Assembly: GCF_000685315.1 (NCBI RefSeq) | Contig: NZ_ARYM01000005.1 | Coordinates: 62,001 to 126,000, forward strand | DNA length: 64,000 nucleotides | Source: Hyphomonas polymorpha PS728 | Lineage (GTDB): Bacteria; Pseudomonadota; Alphaproteobacteria; Caulobacterales; Hyphomonadaceae | Direction of reading: 5' to 3' | In this document: piece after piece, positions 25,244 to 34,332 of the stretch | How the letters are laid out: every line of letters starts with the position of its first letter | Numbering within the stretch: position 1 is the stretch's first letter | The notes under the pieces: generated by a model | Databases searched by the model: none | What the model was told of the DNA's origin: nothing | Seen by the model: only the letters and a program-made list of their open reading frames with translations | Translations under genes and position numbers: made by a program

Positions 25244-26623
25244 TCACAAGTTCACCCATTTTGTTCGCACCAGTTCGAGGGGATCGCTAACCTCGACAAC
25301 ATGGTTCAGTTTGAACTCGTAGACCTGTCCGCGCGGCACATCTGCCGGGGAGAAGGCAAACCCGTAGCTGGGCAATTCCTTGTCCATCACGGCGGGGTAA
25401 TGGAAGAAATACGGGTTGCAGGCATGGGTAATGGCATTTGCAATTTCCTGCGTGCGCGCTGTCGCGATGAACAACACACCCAGTTCCCGCGGCGCCGGCG
25501 TGCCTGCTGGCACAGGCCTGCCATCGACCGCGTTCCAGCCATACATCCGGATTGAAATGTGGAAATCGTCGTGCTCTTCCGGCGGCAGTGTCTGGCGTGC
25601 GCGCAGATACAGCGCGTCGAGGAAGCGGTCATGAAATCCGGATACATCCCGCAAAACGTCCGGATCCTGAATACCCACGAGCATGATTGTCTGGAATTTG
25701 CCTCCACCGGCGCCTTCCAGTTTCATCGTATAGGGACGCGGCTTCCATACAGCCCCGGTGACGCGCACGCTGCGCCTGTCGTCAAGCTCCTCATAGGTCA
25801 CCTGTGTGACGTCCAGCTGCCCACCGGGCTCAGTGAGGATGTAGGGATCTGTGTTTTCGTACAGCATATGGGCCGAAACCCCCTCGCGTGCGCAGTAATT
25901 GTCGCGCGCCAGAGGTTCGACATCAAAACTGTCCTTGCCGATGCTCAGCAGCACACCGGCAGAATCCCGCTTCTCCGTACACTGCGCGCCGCACTCGCCC
26001 ACTTTCCCCGCATGCCAGGAAGCCCCCCAGCCAGCGCCCTTCCAGATGGGGAAGCTCGCGAGCACTGCCGGATCGGTCGAACGTCCGCCCAGGATGACAT
26101 CTGCCCCCTGCTCCAGCGCCGCAATGTAAGGCTCCACGCCCATGAGCGCGACGATATGGTCGCACGCGTCTACTGTCGCGTTTTCCAACACCCCAAGAGG
26201 AGGCAGCGGCCGGATACGGCCAGCGGTGTTGAACGTCTTGATATCGTCGCGTGTCTGCTCACTGTAAAGCAGCGCGATCTTGGGCGAAATACCCAGTTCA
26301 GCGACGATTTCAAGCAGGATATCCCGCGTCCAATCGACATTCAGATCGCCGCCTGCCTGGCCGGATGTCCCAATGATGACGGGGATACCCGTGCGCGCAT
26401 GCGCTTTCATGAGGATCATCAGATCCCGCTTCACGGCGCCGCGGCTGTTTTTTGATTTTCCGGTGGCGAGATAGGCTGCACCACTGTCTGTGGAACCGGC
26501 ATCGGTGGCAATCGCGTGCGCGCCCCGGGACAGTCCGTACTCAACTTCGTCTTCACGCACTCCAGCGCCCAAAGACCCGCAGGGCACAAGCAGTTTAATG
26601 GGCAGTGTCAGTTCTTCACTCAT
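25244..26623 (-). CDS. AtuA-like (DUF1446) acyclic-terpene-utilisation family protein
   Basis: A 459-residue protein of the DUF1446 family, whose named member AtuA belongs to citronellol/geraniol catabolism in Pseudomonas. Typical stretches are GSLGAGVREDEV, ATDAGSTDSG, IIGTSGQAGGD and ILGGRSTDPAVLA. In this window it lies between a TonB receptor and DUF4387, without acyl-CoA carboxylase genes, so a true terpene pathway is doubtful. The role may be hydration or lysis of a branched acid. Start ATG 26623 has an AGG upstream. Confidence 0.85.
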   Translation of the reverse strand: MSEELTLPIKLLVPCGSLGAGVREDEVEYGLSRGAHAIATDAGSTDSGAAYLATGKSKNSRGAVKRDLMILMKAHARTGIPVIIGTSGQAGGDLNVDWTRDILLEIVAELGISPKIALLYSEQTRDDIKTFNTAGRIRPLPPLGVLENATVDACDHIVALMGVEPYIAALEQGADVILGGRSTDPAVLASFPIWKGAGWGASWHAGKVGECGAQCTEKRDSAGVLLSIGKDSFDVEPLARDNYCAREGVSAHMLYENTDPYILTEPGGQLDVTQVTYEELDDRRSVRVTGAVWKPRPYTMKLEGAGGGKFQTIMLVGIQDPDVLRDVSGFHDRFLDALYLRARQTLPPEEHDDFHISIRMYGWNAVDGRPVPAGTPAPRELGVLFIATARTQEIANAITHACNPYFFHYPAVMDKELPSYGFAFSPADVPRGQVYEFKLNHVVEVSDPLELVRTKWVNL

Positions 26624-26682
26624 ATCAAACCTGAATTCATCGGAAAGAAACGGGAGGAGCGCCAGGCGCCTCCCGCTGGAGG

Positions 26683-28905
26683 TCAGTAGTCCCAGGAGAG
26701 GGTAACACCATAGGTGCGGGGAGGATTGAACGCACCGAAGTTGGCCCCGAGAAAACCGCCCTGGAACGTCCGTGTCCGCTCGTCTGTAAGGTTTTTACCC
26801 CAGAACGATACGCTCATCCCGTTGCCGAGCCCTTCGAGCATGACCCGGGCATCCACGAAGCTCGTCGCGTCCCGAAGTTCGGGAGGCTGGTTGCTGTTGT
26901 CGTCGAAAATCTTGCTTGTGTACTGATAATCGACTGCGAAAGTCAGATCCGGCCCATTCGCCAGCGTCAAGGTGTAGGAAGGCGACACAGTCACCTTGTG
27001 CTTGGGCGAACGGGAAATCCGGTTTCCCGAATAATCCACGCCATCTTCCACAAACTCGTCAAACACGGCGTCAGTATAGGCATAGGCCATGGCCAGATTG
27101 AAATTCGAGGAGGGGTTAAGCTGGAGCTGGGTTTCATAACCCTGGATATGCGCCTCGCCGGCATTGGTGATAATGCGGACTCCATTGTCCGTCTGGGTCG
27201 TCTGAAGATCGGTATAGTCGACATAGAACAGCGAATTGTTCCAGATCATCGCGCCGTCGAGGAACAGGCTTTTATGCCCAATCTCATACTGTACCGCCAC
27301 TTCCGGATCGAAAGGCGTAACGGCAGCAGCGGCATCTGACGGCTCGCTGTTGAACCCGCCGCTCTTGAAACCGCGCGATACGCTGGCATACGCCATATGG
27401 TCCGATGTAAGCTGGTATTCCAGGCCCGCACGATAGGTCAGATCATCAAAATCGGCTGACGCTGTCGCATCGAACAGGTCATCCGCCCGCAACGGCACAT
27501 TGCTGTCTGTATTGAACACACGCTGCGTCTTCTCGTCTTTCGAATAGCGCAGGCCGCCAAACACCGTCAGCTTGTCCGTAACCGGAACAGACACATCGCC
27601 AAACACGGCATGGCTGTTGAGTTCGGCATCAGCCACGAACGCATCGAACAGCTCAATTGGCGCAATCATGGCCGCATTCAGAACCAGGCTATCGGTCCGC
27701 AGCACATTCTGATTGTAGCGATACAGGCCCACAACCCATGTGACCGGGCTGTCGGGAAGTGATGACAACCGGAGCTCCTGGCTGGAAAGCTCTGCCGTTT
27801 CCTCGTTTCCGCCGCTGATATTGATGGCATTAAAGCCGGGCGAGGAAGGATCCGGATTACCGCCGTCAAAGTCGTAGCCGAAGCCATAGTCAAGATCACG
27901 GTAGGAAACCAGCGCTGTCAGCGTTGCAAAACTGAAGTCATAGGAAACTTCCCCACGCGCGCCCCAGGTGTCGCGCTCCAGGAAGCCCGGATCAGACCCA
28001 TAGGTTACATCCGGATCGAAATTCTGTGTGTAGAAGTTCGACAGCGGATTAGTTTCGTCGAGTTCCAGAACATGGTTCGCGGTACCTGCAGCCCGGTCCC
28101 GTGTCCCATCCAGGGTGAAATGTAGCCGCAGGCTGTCGGTCGGCTCCGCGTAATATTGCAAACGGCCACTGATCGTCTCCTGATCGTCAACATCCCTGCC
28201 CAGGAAAGGGTTTTCCACGTAGCCGTCATTGGAGCGATAGGAGCCACTCATCCGCAGGGCGGCGGTGTTTCCAGCCAGAGGTACGTTGAGGAAGCCCGCC
28301 CCGTCCAGCCGGCCGTAATTGCCGACTGTTGCGTTTGCTCCTGCGCCGAAGCTGTCGGTCACCGGCCTCTTCGAGATCACATTGATCGCGCCGCCCACAA
28401 CATTTCGCCCATAAAGGGTGCCCTGCGGCCCTTTGAGAACCTCGATCCGCTCGACATCGAAAGCGTCAAAGGCGACCGCTGATGGTCTGCCCAGATACAC
28501 CTCGTCCAGGAATACGGCCGAGCTCGGATCCCCCGAGGCGCCGCGGTCGCCAGAGCCGATGCCGCGAATGTAAAGGCGCGGCTGGGAGGCGGGAAACGCA
28601 TCAAAGCTGAGGCCCGGCGTACGCGTGACGATATCATCAATCTGCTGGATGCGCGCGGCGGCGACCTCATCGGCGCCGAAAACGGTAATCATGACCGGAA
28701 CGTCCTGCAGGCTTTCGCTTCTGCGCTGCGCGGTCACGGTCACCGTTCCCAGCGTTCTGGCGCTCTCCTGAATCTCTTCAGATGGCGCAGCAGCTTGCAC
28801 GCCGGATTGTTCTGCGCTCTCCTGCGCCTGGGCCGTGGCGGCGCAGAATGCCAGCACGCCGAGGGAACAGGCGCCCGCCGCAAGGCGGATCGAAAGTGAC
28901 TTCAT
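26683..28905 (-). CDS. TonB-dependent outer-membrane receptor
   Basis: A 740-residue receptor. ATG 28905 follows GGGAGGAG. A signal peptide ends near AQAQ; the TonB box region TVTVTAQRR and the plug (DVPVMITVFGADEV to about residue 180, with GGAINVISKRP) come first, then a 22-strand barrel that ends in TLSWDY. The family type is the large one that imports non-siderophore organics in Caulobacterales and sphingomonads. It heads the minus-strand unit of receptor, DUF1446, DUF4387, aldolase and symporter, and its divergent neighbour is a Crp-type regulator. Confidence 0.9.
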   Translation of the reverse strand: MKSLSIRLAAGACSLGVLAFCAATAQAQESAEQSGVQAAAPSEEIQESARTLGTVTVTAQRRSESLQDVPVMITVFGADEVAAARIQQIDDIVTRTPGLSFDAFPASQPRLYIRGIGSGDRGASGDPSSAVFLDEVYLGRPSAVAFDAFDVERIEVLKGPQGTLYGRNVVGGAINVISKRPVTDSFGAGANATVGNYGRLDGAGFLNVPLAGNTAALRMSGSYRSNDGYVENPFLGRDVDDQETISGRLQYYAEPTDSLRLHFTLDGTRDRAAGTANHVLELDETNPLSNFYTQNFDPDVTYGSDPGFLERDTWGARGEVSYDFSFATLTALVSYRDLDYGFGYDFDGGNPDPSSPGFNAINISGGNEETAELSSQELRLSSLPDSPVTWVVGLYRYNQNVLRTDSLVLNAAMIAPIELFDAFVADAELNSHAVFGDVSVPVTDKLTVFGGLRYSKDEKTQRVFNTDSNVPLRADDLFDATASADFDDLTYRAGLEYQLTSDHMAYASVSRGFKSGGFNSEPSDAAAAVTPFDPEVAVQYEIGHKSLFLDGAMIWNNSLFYVDYTDLQTTQTDNGVRIITNAGEAHIQGYETQLQLNPSSNFNLAMAYAYTDAVFDEFVEDGVDYSGNRISRSPKHKVTVSPSYTLTLANGPDLTFAVDYQYTSKIFDDNSNQPPELRDATSFVDARVMLEGLGNGMSVSFWGKNLTDERTRTFQGGFLGANFGAFNPPRTYGVTLSWDY

Positions 28906-29090
28906 AAGGTACTCCTCCCAATACGTTTCATACGGCGTGTTGCCCGCCATCCTGGTCGGCTTAGGACATGGAACCGTCTTTCACGTGGCAAGGATTTTAC
29001 ATTTTTGGATAAAAAGCGTTCTGTCCGGATATGCCGAAGGGGGTTTGCCATCGCCGCCGCCCCGAGTCAGATCGTACTCAGGAGGACGCT

Positions 29091-29792
29091 ATGCATATTG
29101 CAGGTCAGCTTAACTGGATAAATGAACTCCCCGCCCCGGCGCGGGCAGCCATCCGTGAGCGGTTCGTTTACCGTGATATCGAGACCGGAGAGACCATCAA
29201 AGAAAGCGGTCAGCCCGCAGACGGCATGTACCAGGTCCAGTCCGGCTTCGTTAAACTGCTGGCAGACCGGCCGGATGGGGAAAGATCCCTGCTGATGATC
29301 TACATCCGCGGCAACAGTTTCGGGGAATCGCCGATGGTCGCCCGCCGCCCGCACCACCACACCACCGTCGCCGCCAGCCCTGCCCGCATAGGCTTCCTGA
29401 AGCAGGACGACTTTGACGAGCTTTACCGCACCTATCCCTCCATTCCTGAAGCCCTTTGTCGCAAGTTTGCAGCAGGTCTCAGCTCGATGTTCGCTTTCCG
29501 CGAAAAGCAGACCGAAACAACAGTCGCCCAAAGGGTTGCGCTGGTGCTTCACAATCTGGCCGAGATGAGCGAAACGCCCCGGATCGGCAACCAGCGCGCC
29601 ATTGATATCCCGATAACCATTGCCGAGCTGTCCAGTTTCCTCGGCCTCACGCGCCAGACCGTGCAGAAGGAGATATCGCTTCTGAAGCGCCGCAACCTGA
29701 TCTCGAAATCACACGGCGCCTGGGCGGTGCGGGACATGGAGGCGCTCAGGGCGCTCGCGCCAACCGCAGAAGCGCCGGATCCCGCCGCCTGA
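29091..29792 (+). CDS. Crp/Fnr-family transcription regulator
   Basis: A 233-residue regulator. ATG 29091 follows GGAGG. A cyclic-nucleotide-like sensor domain (residues about 15-125) is followed by a helix-turn-helix ITIAELSSFLGLTRQTVQKEISLLKRR. No Fnr cysteine cluster is seen at the N-terminus, and the nucleotide-binding Arg/Glu pattern is not complete (FGESPM is present), so the signal is uncertain. It is divergent from the TonB-receptor operon and probably controls it. It converges on a LysR gene, and the stop codons are four bases apart. Confidence 0.87.
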   Translation: MHIAGQLNWINELPAPARAAIRERFVYRDIETGETIKESGQPADGMYQVQSGFVKLLADRPDGERSLLMIYIRGNSFGESPMVARRPHHHTTVAASPARIGFLKQDDFDELYRTYPSIPEALCRKFAAGLSSMFAFREKQTETTVAQRVALVLHNLAEMSETPRIGNQRAIDIPITIAELSSFLGLTRQTVQKEISLLKRRNLISKSHGAWAVRDMEALRALAPTAEAPDPAA

Positions 29793-29804
29793 AACGTCAG
29801 GCGG
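29785..29804. terminator. Hairpin overlapping two convergent stop codons
   Basis: CCGCCTGA at 29785-29792 pairs with TCAGGCGG at 29797-29804 around the loop AACG. The stem contains the stop codons of both the Crp and the LysR genes. It lacks a T-run, so its strength as a terminator is uncertain. Confidence 0.5.
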
Positions 29805-30696
29805 GAGAATCAGACTTCTGACTTTTCAGGATTTTGGACCAGAGCGTCTCCGCCGCCGGAGACTGGCGGGCCGCCGGCCGCCATAGCCGGATCTCGATGG
29901 GCACGTCCTGCTCCGGCGCGCCCGCCCGCATAAGGGTGCCTGTTTCGATATCTTCTTTCACAAGGCTGAGCGCTGTCCACGCAACGCCGCGTCCGTTCCG
30001 GGCCATCGCGGTCAGCACACTGGCCAGATGGGATGTGAACACCGGCATGGACGGCGGCGCGCGCCCGCTCACAGCCCAGGCGGCCATCAGAATCCGTCCC
30101 ATCCCGGACTCTGGCGAAAGCGCCAGTTGAGGCGCCTTTTCCGGCTCAGTCTCCGCCGCCAGTTGCGGCGATATCACGGGCAACAGCACATCGCCCCCCA
30201 GCACCACCGAGCGGAAATCCCTGCCAAACCGTGTCGGCACAGCGCCATGATGATGACACAGCAGGAACTGAGCGCGCCCCTCGATCATAAGCCGCTCACA
30301 CGCCACCATATGATCGGCCGTCAGCTCAACAGTCACCGTCGCGGGCTCGTCTTTCTCCAGGTGGCGCAACCAGTTGGGAAAGAAGGTGAGGGACAGCGCA
30401 TGTGTCGCGGCAAAGCGGAGCGTCTCAGAGGACGCCTTGCCGACCGCGCGCGCCTGCTCGCGGCCCAGTTGCAGCCGCCGGGCCGCCTGCTCGGCAACGC
30501 TCTTGAAGCTCTCCCCTGCCGGGGTCAGCCGCATGGTATGCGTACCCCTGTCGATCAGCGTCACACCAACCCAGTCTTCCAGCGCGCGAATGCGGCGGCT
30601 GAAAGTTGGCTGGGTCATCGCCCGCCGCTCGGCCGCACGGGCGAAACCGCCCGCCTCGATCAGGGCCAAATAATCCTCAAGCCAGTCAATATTCAT
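29797..30696 (-). CDS. LysR regulator, HypT-like
   Basis: A 299-residue LysR-type regulator. ATG 30696 is preferred to a TTG two codons earlier. The N-terminus WLEDYLALIEAGGFARAAERR and MTQPTFSRRIRALEDWVG resembles HypT (YjiE), the hypochlorite-responsive regulator, in which methionines are the sensors; several Met residues occur in the effector domain here (HMVACERLM, GMGRILMAAW). That assignment is a resemblance only. The neighbouring Crp gene converges. Targets are unknown, and no divergent gene is obvious because the upstream 367 bases are empty. Confidence 0.83.
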   Translation of the reverse strand: MNIDWLEDYLALIEAGGFARAAERRAMTQPTFSRRIRALEDWVGVTLIDRGTHTMRLTPAGESFKSVAEQAARRLQLGREQARAVGKASSETLRFAATHALSLTFFPNWLRHLEKDEPATVTVELTADHMVACERLMIEGRAQFLLCHHHGAVPTRFGRDFRSVVLGGDVLLPVISPQLAAETEPEKAPQLALSPESGMGRILMAAWAVSGRAPPSMPVFTSHLASVLTAMARNGRGVAWTALSLVKEDIETGTLMRAGAPEQDVPIEIRLWRPAARQSPAAETLWSKILKSQKSDSPA

Positions 30697-31063
30697 GAAC
30701 AAACCGGTTTCCGTTGCACACCGCCCCCTGATGCTCTGCGCCTTTCCAGACCCGCCTTCCGGAGGGTTGGTGTGGCGGAGCGAAGCCCAGGGCCGGACCT
30801 TCTGTTACGCCGACATTCCCCAACAGCGCAACTTAATCGGTCGAGCGCGTTCATTCCGGTCCTGCCAGAGACAGGTGATGAGCAATTCGGTACTGTCTAT
30901 CTGAAGCTCCAGAGGCAAGCTCGTAGAGAAGCCGTCGGGCTTCTTGCCCAATATTCTCGGAATGGTCAGGAGACGGATATCGCAAATACCTCCAACAAGG
31001 ACGCAGCGCGCGGGCCACAATCTCGTGCTCCGCGGCAGCCTCCGACAGAAACCATTTCGGCTG
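30697..31063. other. Gene-free gap, 367 bases
   Basis: Open frames here have no ribosome site and an unnatural composition. A minus-strand frame from 31212 overlaps the real lipoprotein gene and then runs to 30805; its last 70 residues (ILGKKPDGFSTSLPLELQ) look more protein-like than the rest, so a decayed gene end is possible but not shown. The gap should hold the LysR promoter. Confidence 0.4.
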
Positions 31064-31912
31064 TCACGGCGCGGCGCCCGGCGGCCTCTTCCCGGCCTCT
31101 TCATACCAGCGATCAAGAAACGCCTCCGCCTGCTGCAGCCTGTCAAACAGGTCGGAGGCGTCCCCTGAAACACACCCCTCATCAAACCGCGTCCTCTGAA
31201 GCTCGCTGCCATCTTCCGCCAGCCAGATCACATCGCCGTAAGGCAGATCAGCGATGATCCGGTTGCATTCGAAATGCCGGCTCTCATAATCTTCAAACAA
31301 CATCCTCAGCTCGCTGAACTGTTCCGCAGAAACAACAAAGGCCTCTTCTGCCCCGTCGGCCAGCCGCATGGCCCGCCCGTCTGCACCCACCTGCCAGGCG
31401 GCCAGAATATTTCCCCAATAGCGATGCTCGATCCGCAACATACCGGGCGGCGGAATAACCGGGGCCACATACCGCGCCTTCCCCCACCCCTCCATCAGCC
31501 GCCAGGCCCGGTCCGCGTTCTTCGCGAGCGGACGGTCGCCATCGGCATAGCAGAGCGTATGCATCTCAACCCGATGAACTTCCTCTCCTGCCAGCCGCCA
31601 CACAATGTATCCGGGGCGGATATATTCAGAAGGGGAAGAACAGGTCAGCCCGCCAGCCTTCAGCGGTTCAAGCAGCGCTGCAATCTGGTCAAACTCTTCT
31701 GCAGTCGACCGGAAATGCTGATCCCGGCCAGGAGCAGCCCCCAATATGTAGGCCGCGCCTGAACGCGTGACCTCATATGCCATCTTATCGGGTGCATACA
31801 CCACCTCGATGGAGGCTGGCGCGCCTCCTTCCGGAAGCGACGAGGCACAGGACACAGCTATAACGCAGACACTCGACATCAGTGCACGCCACATGTTCGC
31901 TTCCAGTCGCAT
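31064..31912 (-). CDS. Lipoprotein of unknown function
   Basis: A 282-residue protein with an N-terminal signal ending at the lipobox AVSC (about residue 22 of the product from ATG 31912). GGGG lies a few bases before that ATG. The mature part appears to hold two copies of one domain: YEVTRSGAAYILG...EEFDQIAALLEPLK and HRYWGNILAAWQVG...EQFSELRMLFEDYE align in spacing, and each half has one YI/V-W segment (IVWRLAGEEV, VIWLAEDGSEL). I recognise no family. It is alone, with gaps on both sides. Confidence 0.72.
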   Translation of the reverse strand: MRLEANMWRALMSSVCVIAVSCASSLPEGGAPASIEVVYAPDKMAYEVTRSGAAYILGAAPGRDQHFRSTAEEFDQIAALLEPLKAGGLTCSSPSEYIRPGYIVWRLAGEEVHRVEMHTLCYADGDRPLAKNADRAWRLMEGWGKARYVAPVIPPPGMLRIEHRYWGNILAAWQVGADGRAMRLADGAEEAFVVSAEQFSELRMLFEDYESRHFECNRIIADLPYGDVIWLAEDGSELQRTRFDEGCVSGDASDLFDRLQQAEAFLDRWYEEAGKRPPGAAP

Positions 31913-32248
31913 GTCACGCCCCTGTCTCACCAAGCTGCCGGAAGTATAAGATGCAACCGTATCCCATCCACCCCCTTTTTTCCGGGTCTGAGACGTTCTC
32001 TTCCTCTTTAACAGGCTTTGACTCCCACCTTACCCGCCGGAGATCAAGATCCCGGAAAGCGAGGCCTCACTTCATCCAATTGTTCACAAAGCCGAGGACC
32101 GGCAATGCGCAAGAATAATGTGCGAACAGGAGATCGTTTCATGCAACCGCTGGAAGCGTACGGGAGATGTTCCGTGGACACGTTTTTGCGGTGACTGACA
32201 CCGCGCAGAAAATGCGGTAGGATTGTATCTAAAGTTTGGGGGGCGGGT
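31913..32248. other. Gene-free gap, 336 bases
   Basis: No convincing open frame or RNA structure is visible. It must hold the promoters of the lipoprotein gene on the left and the TPR-protein gene on the right. Pyrimidine-rich patches occur near 31960-32010. Confidence 0.4.
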
Positions 32249-34018
32249 ATGAACACCTGGAAAGCCGGCGCGGCAGCGATACTTGTCCTGGTCCTGATGA
32301 GCGGTCCGGGGCTTACGCGCCCGCAATATTCTTTGCCCTTCCCGGACCCAGCCTTACTGTCGGACGCTCGATGTCTGAGCGCCCCGGACACTCGCAACGG
32401 TCTTGCGCGCTTTTTGGGGGCAGCGCAGGCCTATGCGCAGACGAGTTCCGATGGCACCCCCTCGGCCGCCGGTCAGGCCGGTTACGTCGTGCGCTACCCC
32501 GTGTCGACAGCCTATCCGGAAGCTCAGGATCTGTTCGATGCCGGACTGTCGCTTGTGGTCAGCTTCAATCACGAAGCGGGCATCGCCGCCTTCCGCGCGG
32601 CACAGACCGCCGATCCTGACTGCGCGATGTGCTACTGGGGCGAAGCTTTTGCCTGGGGCAGCAACATCAACCTCTATCCCGCCGGGGATGCCTTCCGCGC
32701 GGGCCGGGACGCCGCCCAGGCAGCTCTCGCGCGTGTTGAAGGGTCCAGCGCCAGGGAACGCGCCCTTGTCGAGGCCATCGCGGCGCGCTTCCCTTTATCC
32801 GCCGATGGCACAGTGACGGAAGATGCCGCTGCATTCGCCGGCGCGATGCAGGCCGTAGCCGAGCAGCATCCGGACGACAACCTCATCCTCTCGCTGGCCG
32901 CCGAAGCCAACATGAACACGCAGCCCTGGGACTATTGGGAAGCCGACCGCCGGACACCGAAGGGCCGGACAGCAGCAACCATGTCGCTGCTCGAAACGAT
33001 CCTCACAAGAGATCCCAAGCACGTTCACGCTATTCATCTCTACATTCACGCCGTTGAAGCCTCCGGCGATCCTTGGAGGGCGATTCCGTATGCGGACCGG
33101 TTGCCGGAACTGGCGCCGCGGTCAGGCCATCTCGTTCACATGCCCTCCCACATTCATTACCTGACTGGGCAGTGGAAAGAATCGCTTGAACTAAATCTGA
33201 AGGCCGCCAAGGCGGATGAAGTCTACCTGGCTGCCAATGACGCATCCCCGATTTACCGCTTCGGCTACTATCCCCACAATCTTCATTTCGTCATGACCTC
33301 CGCGCAGATGGCTGGAGACCGAAAGACTGCGCTGGAGTATGCGCAGAAGCTCGATGCAGCGCTTCCCGGTGAGATGGCTGCCGTTGCGCCTTGGGTATCG
33401 GTTATCAAAGCCGCGCCCTACTATGCCCACGCTCAGTTCTCGCCGGCCAGCCAGATCCTTGACCTGCCCGAACCAATGAACGTCGACTCTGTCAGCAAGG
33501 CGGCCTGGCATTATGCGCGCGCCGTCGCGCTTGTGGAGCAAGGCCAACCTGAGTCAGCGGAAGCGGAAGCCCGGAAGATCGCTTTGCTGCAAGGCAAAGC
33601 CGACATCGAGGCCCTTGAAGCTGCCTTCCTTCCCGCAAAGACAATTCTGGAAATCAGCATCCGAACAATCGAGGCACGCGCGGCCGCAAGATCGGGCGAC
33701 TTCAAGAAGGCCATTGGAATCATGGAAGCCGTTGCGGACATGCAGGACACACTCCCCTACTCTGAACCGCCCCTGTGGTATTACCCCGCGCGCCAGACGC
33801 TGGCCGCACTCCTCCTCCAGGATGGCCAGTTGGACCGGGCAGAGCGGATGTTTCGGCGCACGTTGCTTGACTCTCCCAACAACGCCCAGGCGCTCTACGG
33901 GCTATGGCAGACCTACAAGGCAATGGGCGATACGCGATCTGCAAACTACACCAAGGCTCTTTATAGAAAGGCCCGGCTTGGCGGTGACCGAAGCCCCCCG
34001 TCCCTCAGCCGGATCTGA
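32249..34018 (+). CDS. Exported TPR-like protein with Cys and His clusters
   Basis: A 589-residue protein. A hydrophobic signal (residues 1-24) precedes helical repeats that resemble TPR units: YPEAQDLFDAGLSLVVSFNHEAGIAAFRAAQ and, near the end, GQLDRAERMFRRTLLDSPNNAQALYGLWQTYKA (written in part). A CAMCYWGEAFAWG segment and the clusters HVHAIHLYIHAVE and HMPSHIHY look like metal or cofactor sites. The set HxxHxYIHxVE with CxxCYWG is found in a family of periplasmic TPR proteins of unknown function. It lies just before the decayed island and is complete. Confidence 0.8.
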   Translation: MNTWKAGAAAILVLVLMSGPGLTRPQYSLPFPDPALLSDARCLSAPDTRNGLARFLGAAQAYAQTSSDGTPSAAGQAGYVVRYPVSTAYPEAQDLFDAGLSLVVSFNHEAGIAAFRAAQTADPDCAMCYWGEAFAWGSNINLYPAGDAFRAGRDAAQAALARVEGSSARERALVEAIAARFPLSADGTVTEDAAAFAGAMQAVAEQHPDDNLILSLAAEANMNTQPWDYWEADRRTPKGRTAATMSLLETILTRDPKHVHAIHLYIHAVEASGDPWRAIPYADRLPELAPRSGHLVHMPSHIHYLTGQWKESLELNLKAAKADEVYLAANDASPIYRFGYYPHNLHFVMTSAQMAGDRKTALEYAQKLDAALPGEMAAVAPWVSVIKAAPYYAHAQFSPASQILDLPEPMNVDSVSKAAWHYARAVALVEQGQPESAEAEARKIALLQGKADIEALEAAFLPAKTILEISIRTIEARAAARSGDFKKAIGIMEAVADMQDTLPYSEPPLWYYPARQTLAALLLQDGQLDRAERMFRRTLLDSPNNAQALYGLWQTYKAMGDTRSANYTKALYRKARLGGDRSPPSLSRI

Positions 34019-34045
34019 CCCGTTTTCCGGAGCCTGGAGCCAGTC

Positions 34046-34140
34046 CACTTCACCCAGCTACATCTTCCCGCCATCGGCATATGTACGGGATTGCGCCTCG
34101 GGTTTCAGGGCCCGGATTATGAGAGGTCGGTGAGTGGCAT
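34046..34140 (-). pseudogene. Remnant of integrase N-terminus (DUF4102), left copy
   Basis: Reading from an ATG at 34140-34138, the sequence gives MPLTDL, then a shift of frame, then IRALKPEAQSRTYADGGKM, a stop (TAG at 34060-34058), and LGEV. This aligns with the start of the fragment at 40045-40218 (MPLTDMKIRALKPEPKTRKYADGGNMYLEV, in parts). DUF4102 is the arm-DNA-binding domain of P4-type tyrosine integrases. Everything after this point of the integrase is missing. It overlaps no gene and ends close to the TPR-protein stop. Confidence 0.75.
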
Positions 34141-34282
34141 TTTTGGCATCGCCCTGCGTTTTTTCGAAGGGTGAGAGCGCCATAATAACCAGACAACCGG
34201 CCGGCCTCGGGCGGACGCCAGCAGAGCCCCAAGACACTGGAAAGCTGCAACTCTTCGTTTTTATGAGATATAAGCCCAGATT

Positions 34283-34332
34283 TTGGACGCAGAAAAACTG
34301 CCCCGAAGAACAGTTTGGTGCAGAAGAGCACT
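34283..34332. repeat. att-like copy of the tRNA-Leu 3' end and its terminator
   Basis: The 50 bases match 40371-40424, where the true tRNA-Leu 3' end and terminator lie. Shared blocks are GGACG, CCCCGAAGA, TTTGGTGC and AGAAGAG in the same order, with small differences. The distance from here to the integrase remnant ATG (34140) is close to the distance from the tRNA 3' end to the intact integrase ATG (40218). It is thus best read as an attachment-site copy left by island integration. No complete tRNA is present. Confidence 0.7.

Noticed and set aside
30028-31257. 409-codon plus-strand frame opposite the LysR and lipoprotein genes
   Set aside because: Composition is unnatural (Arg, Pro, Gln-rich), it crosses two real genes and a gap, and it has no domain.
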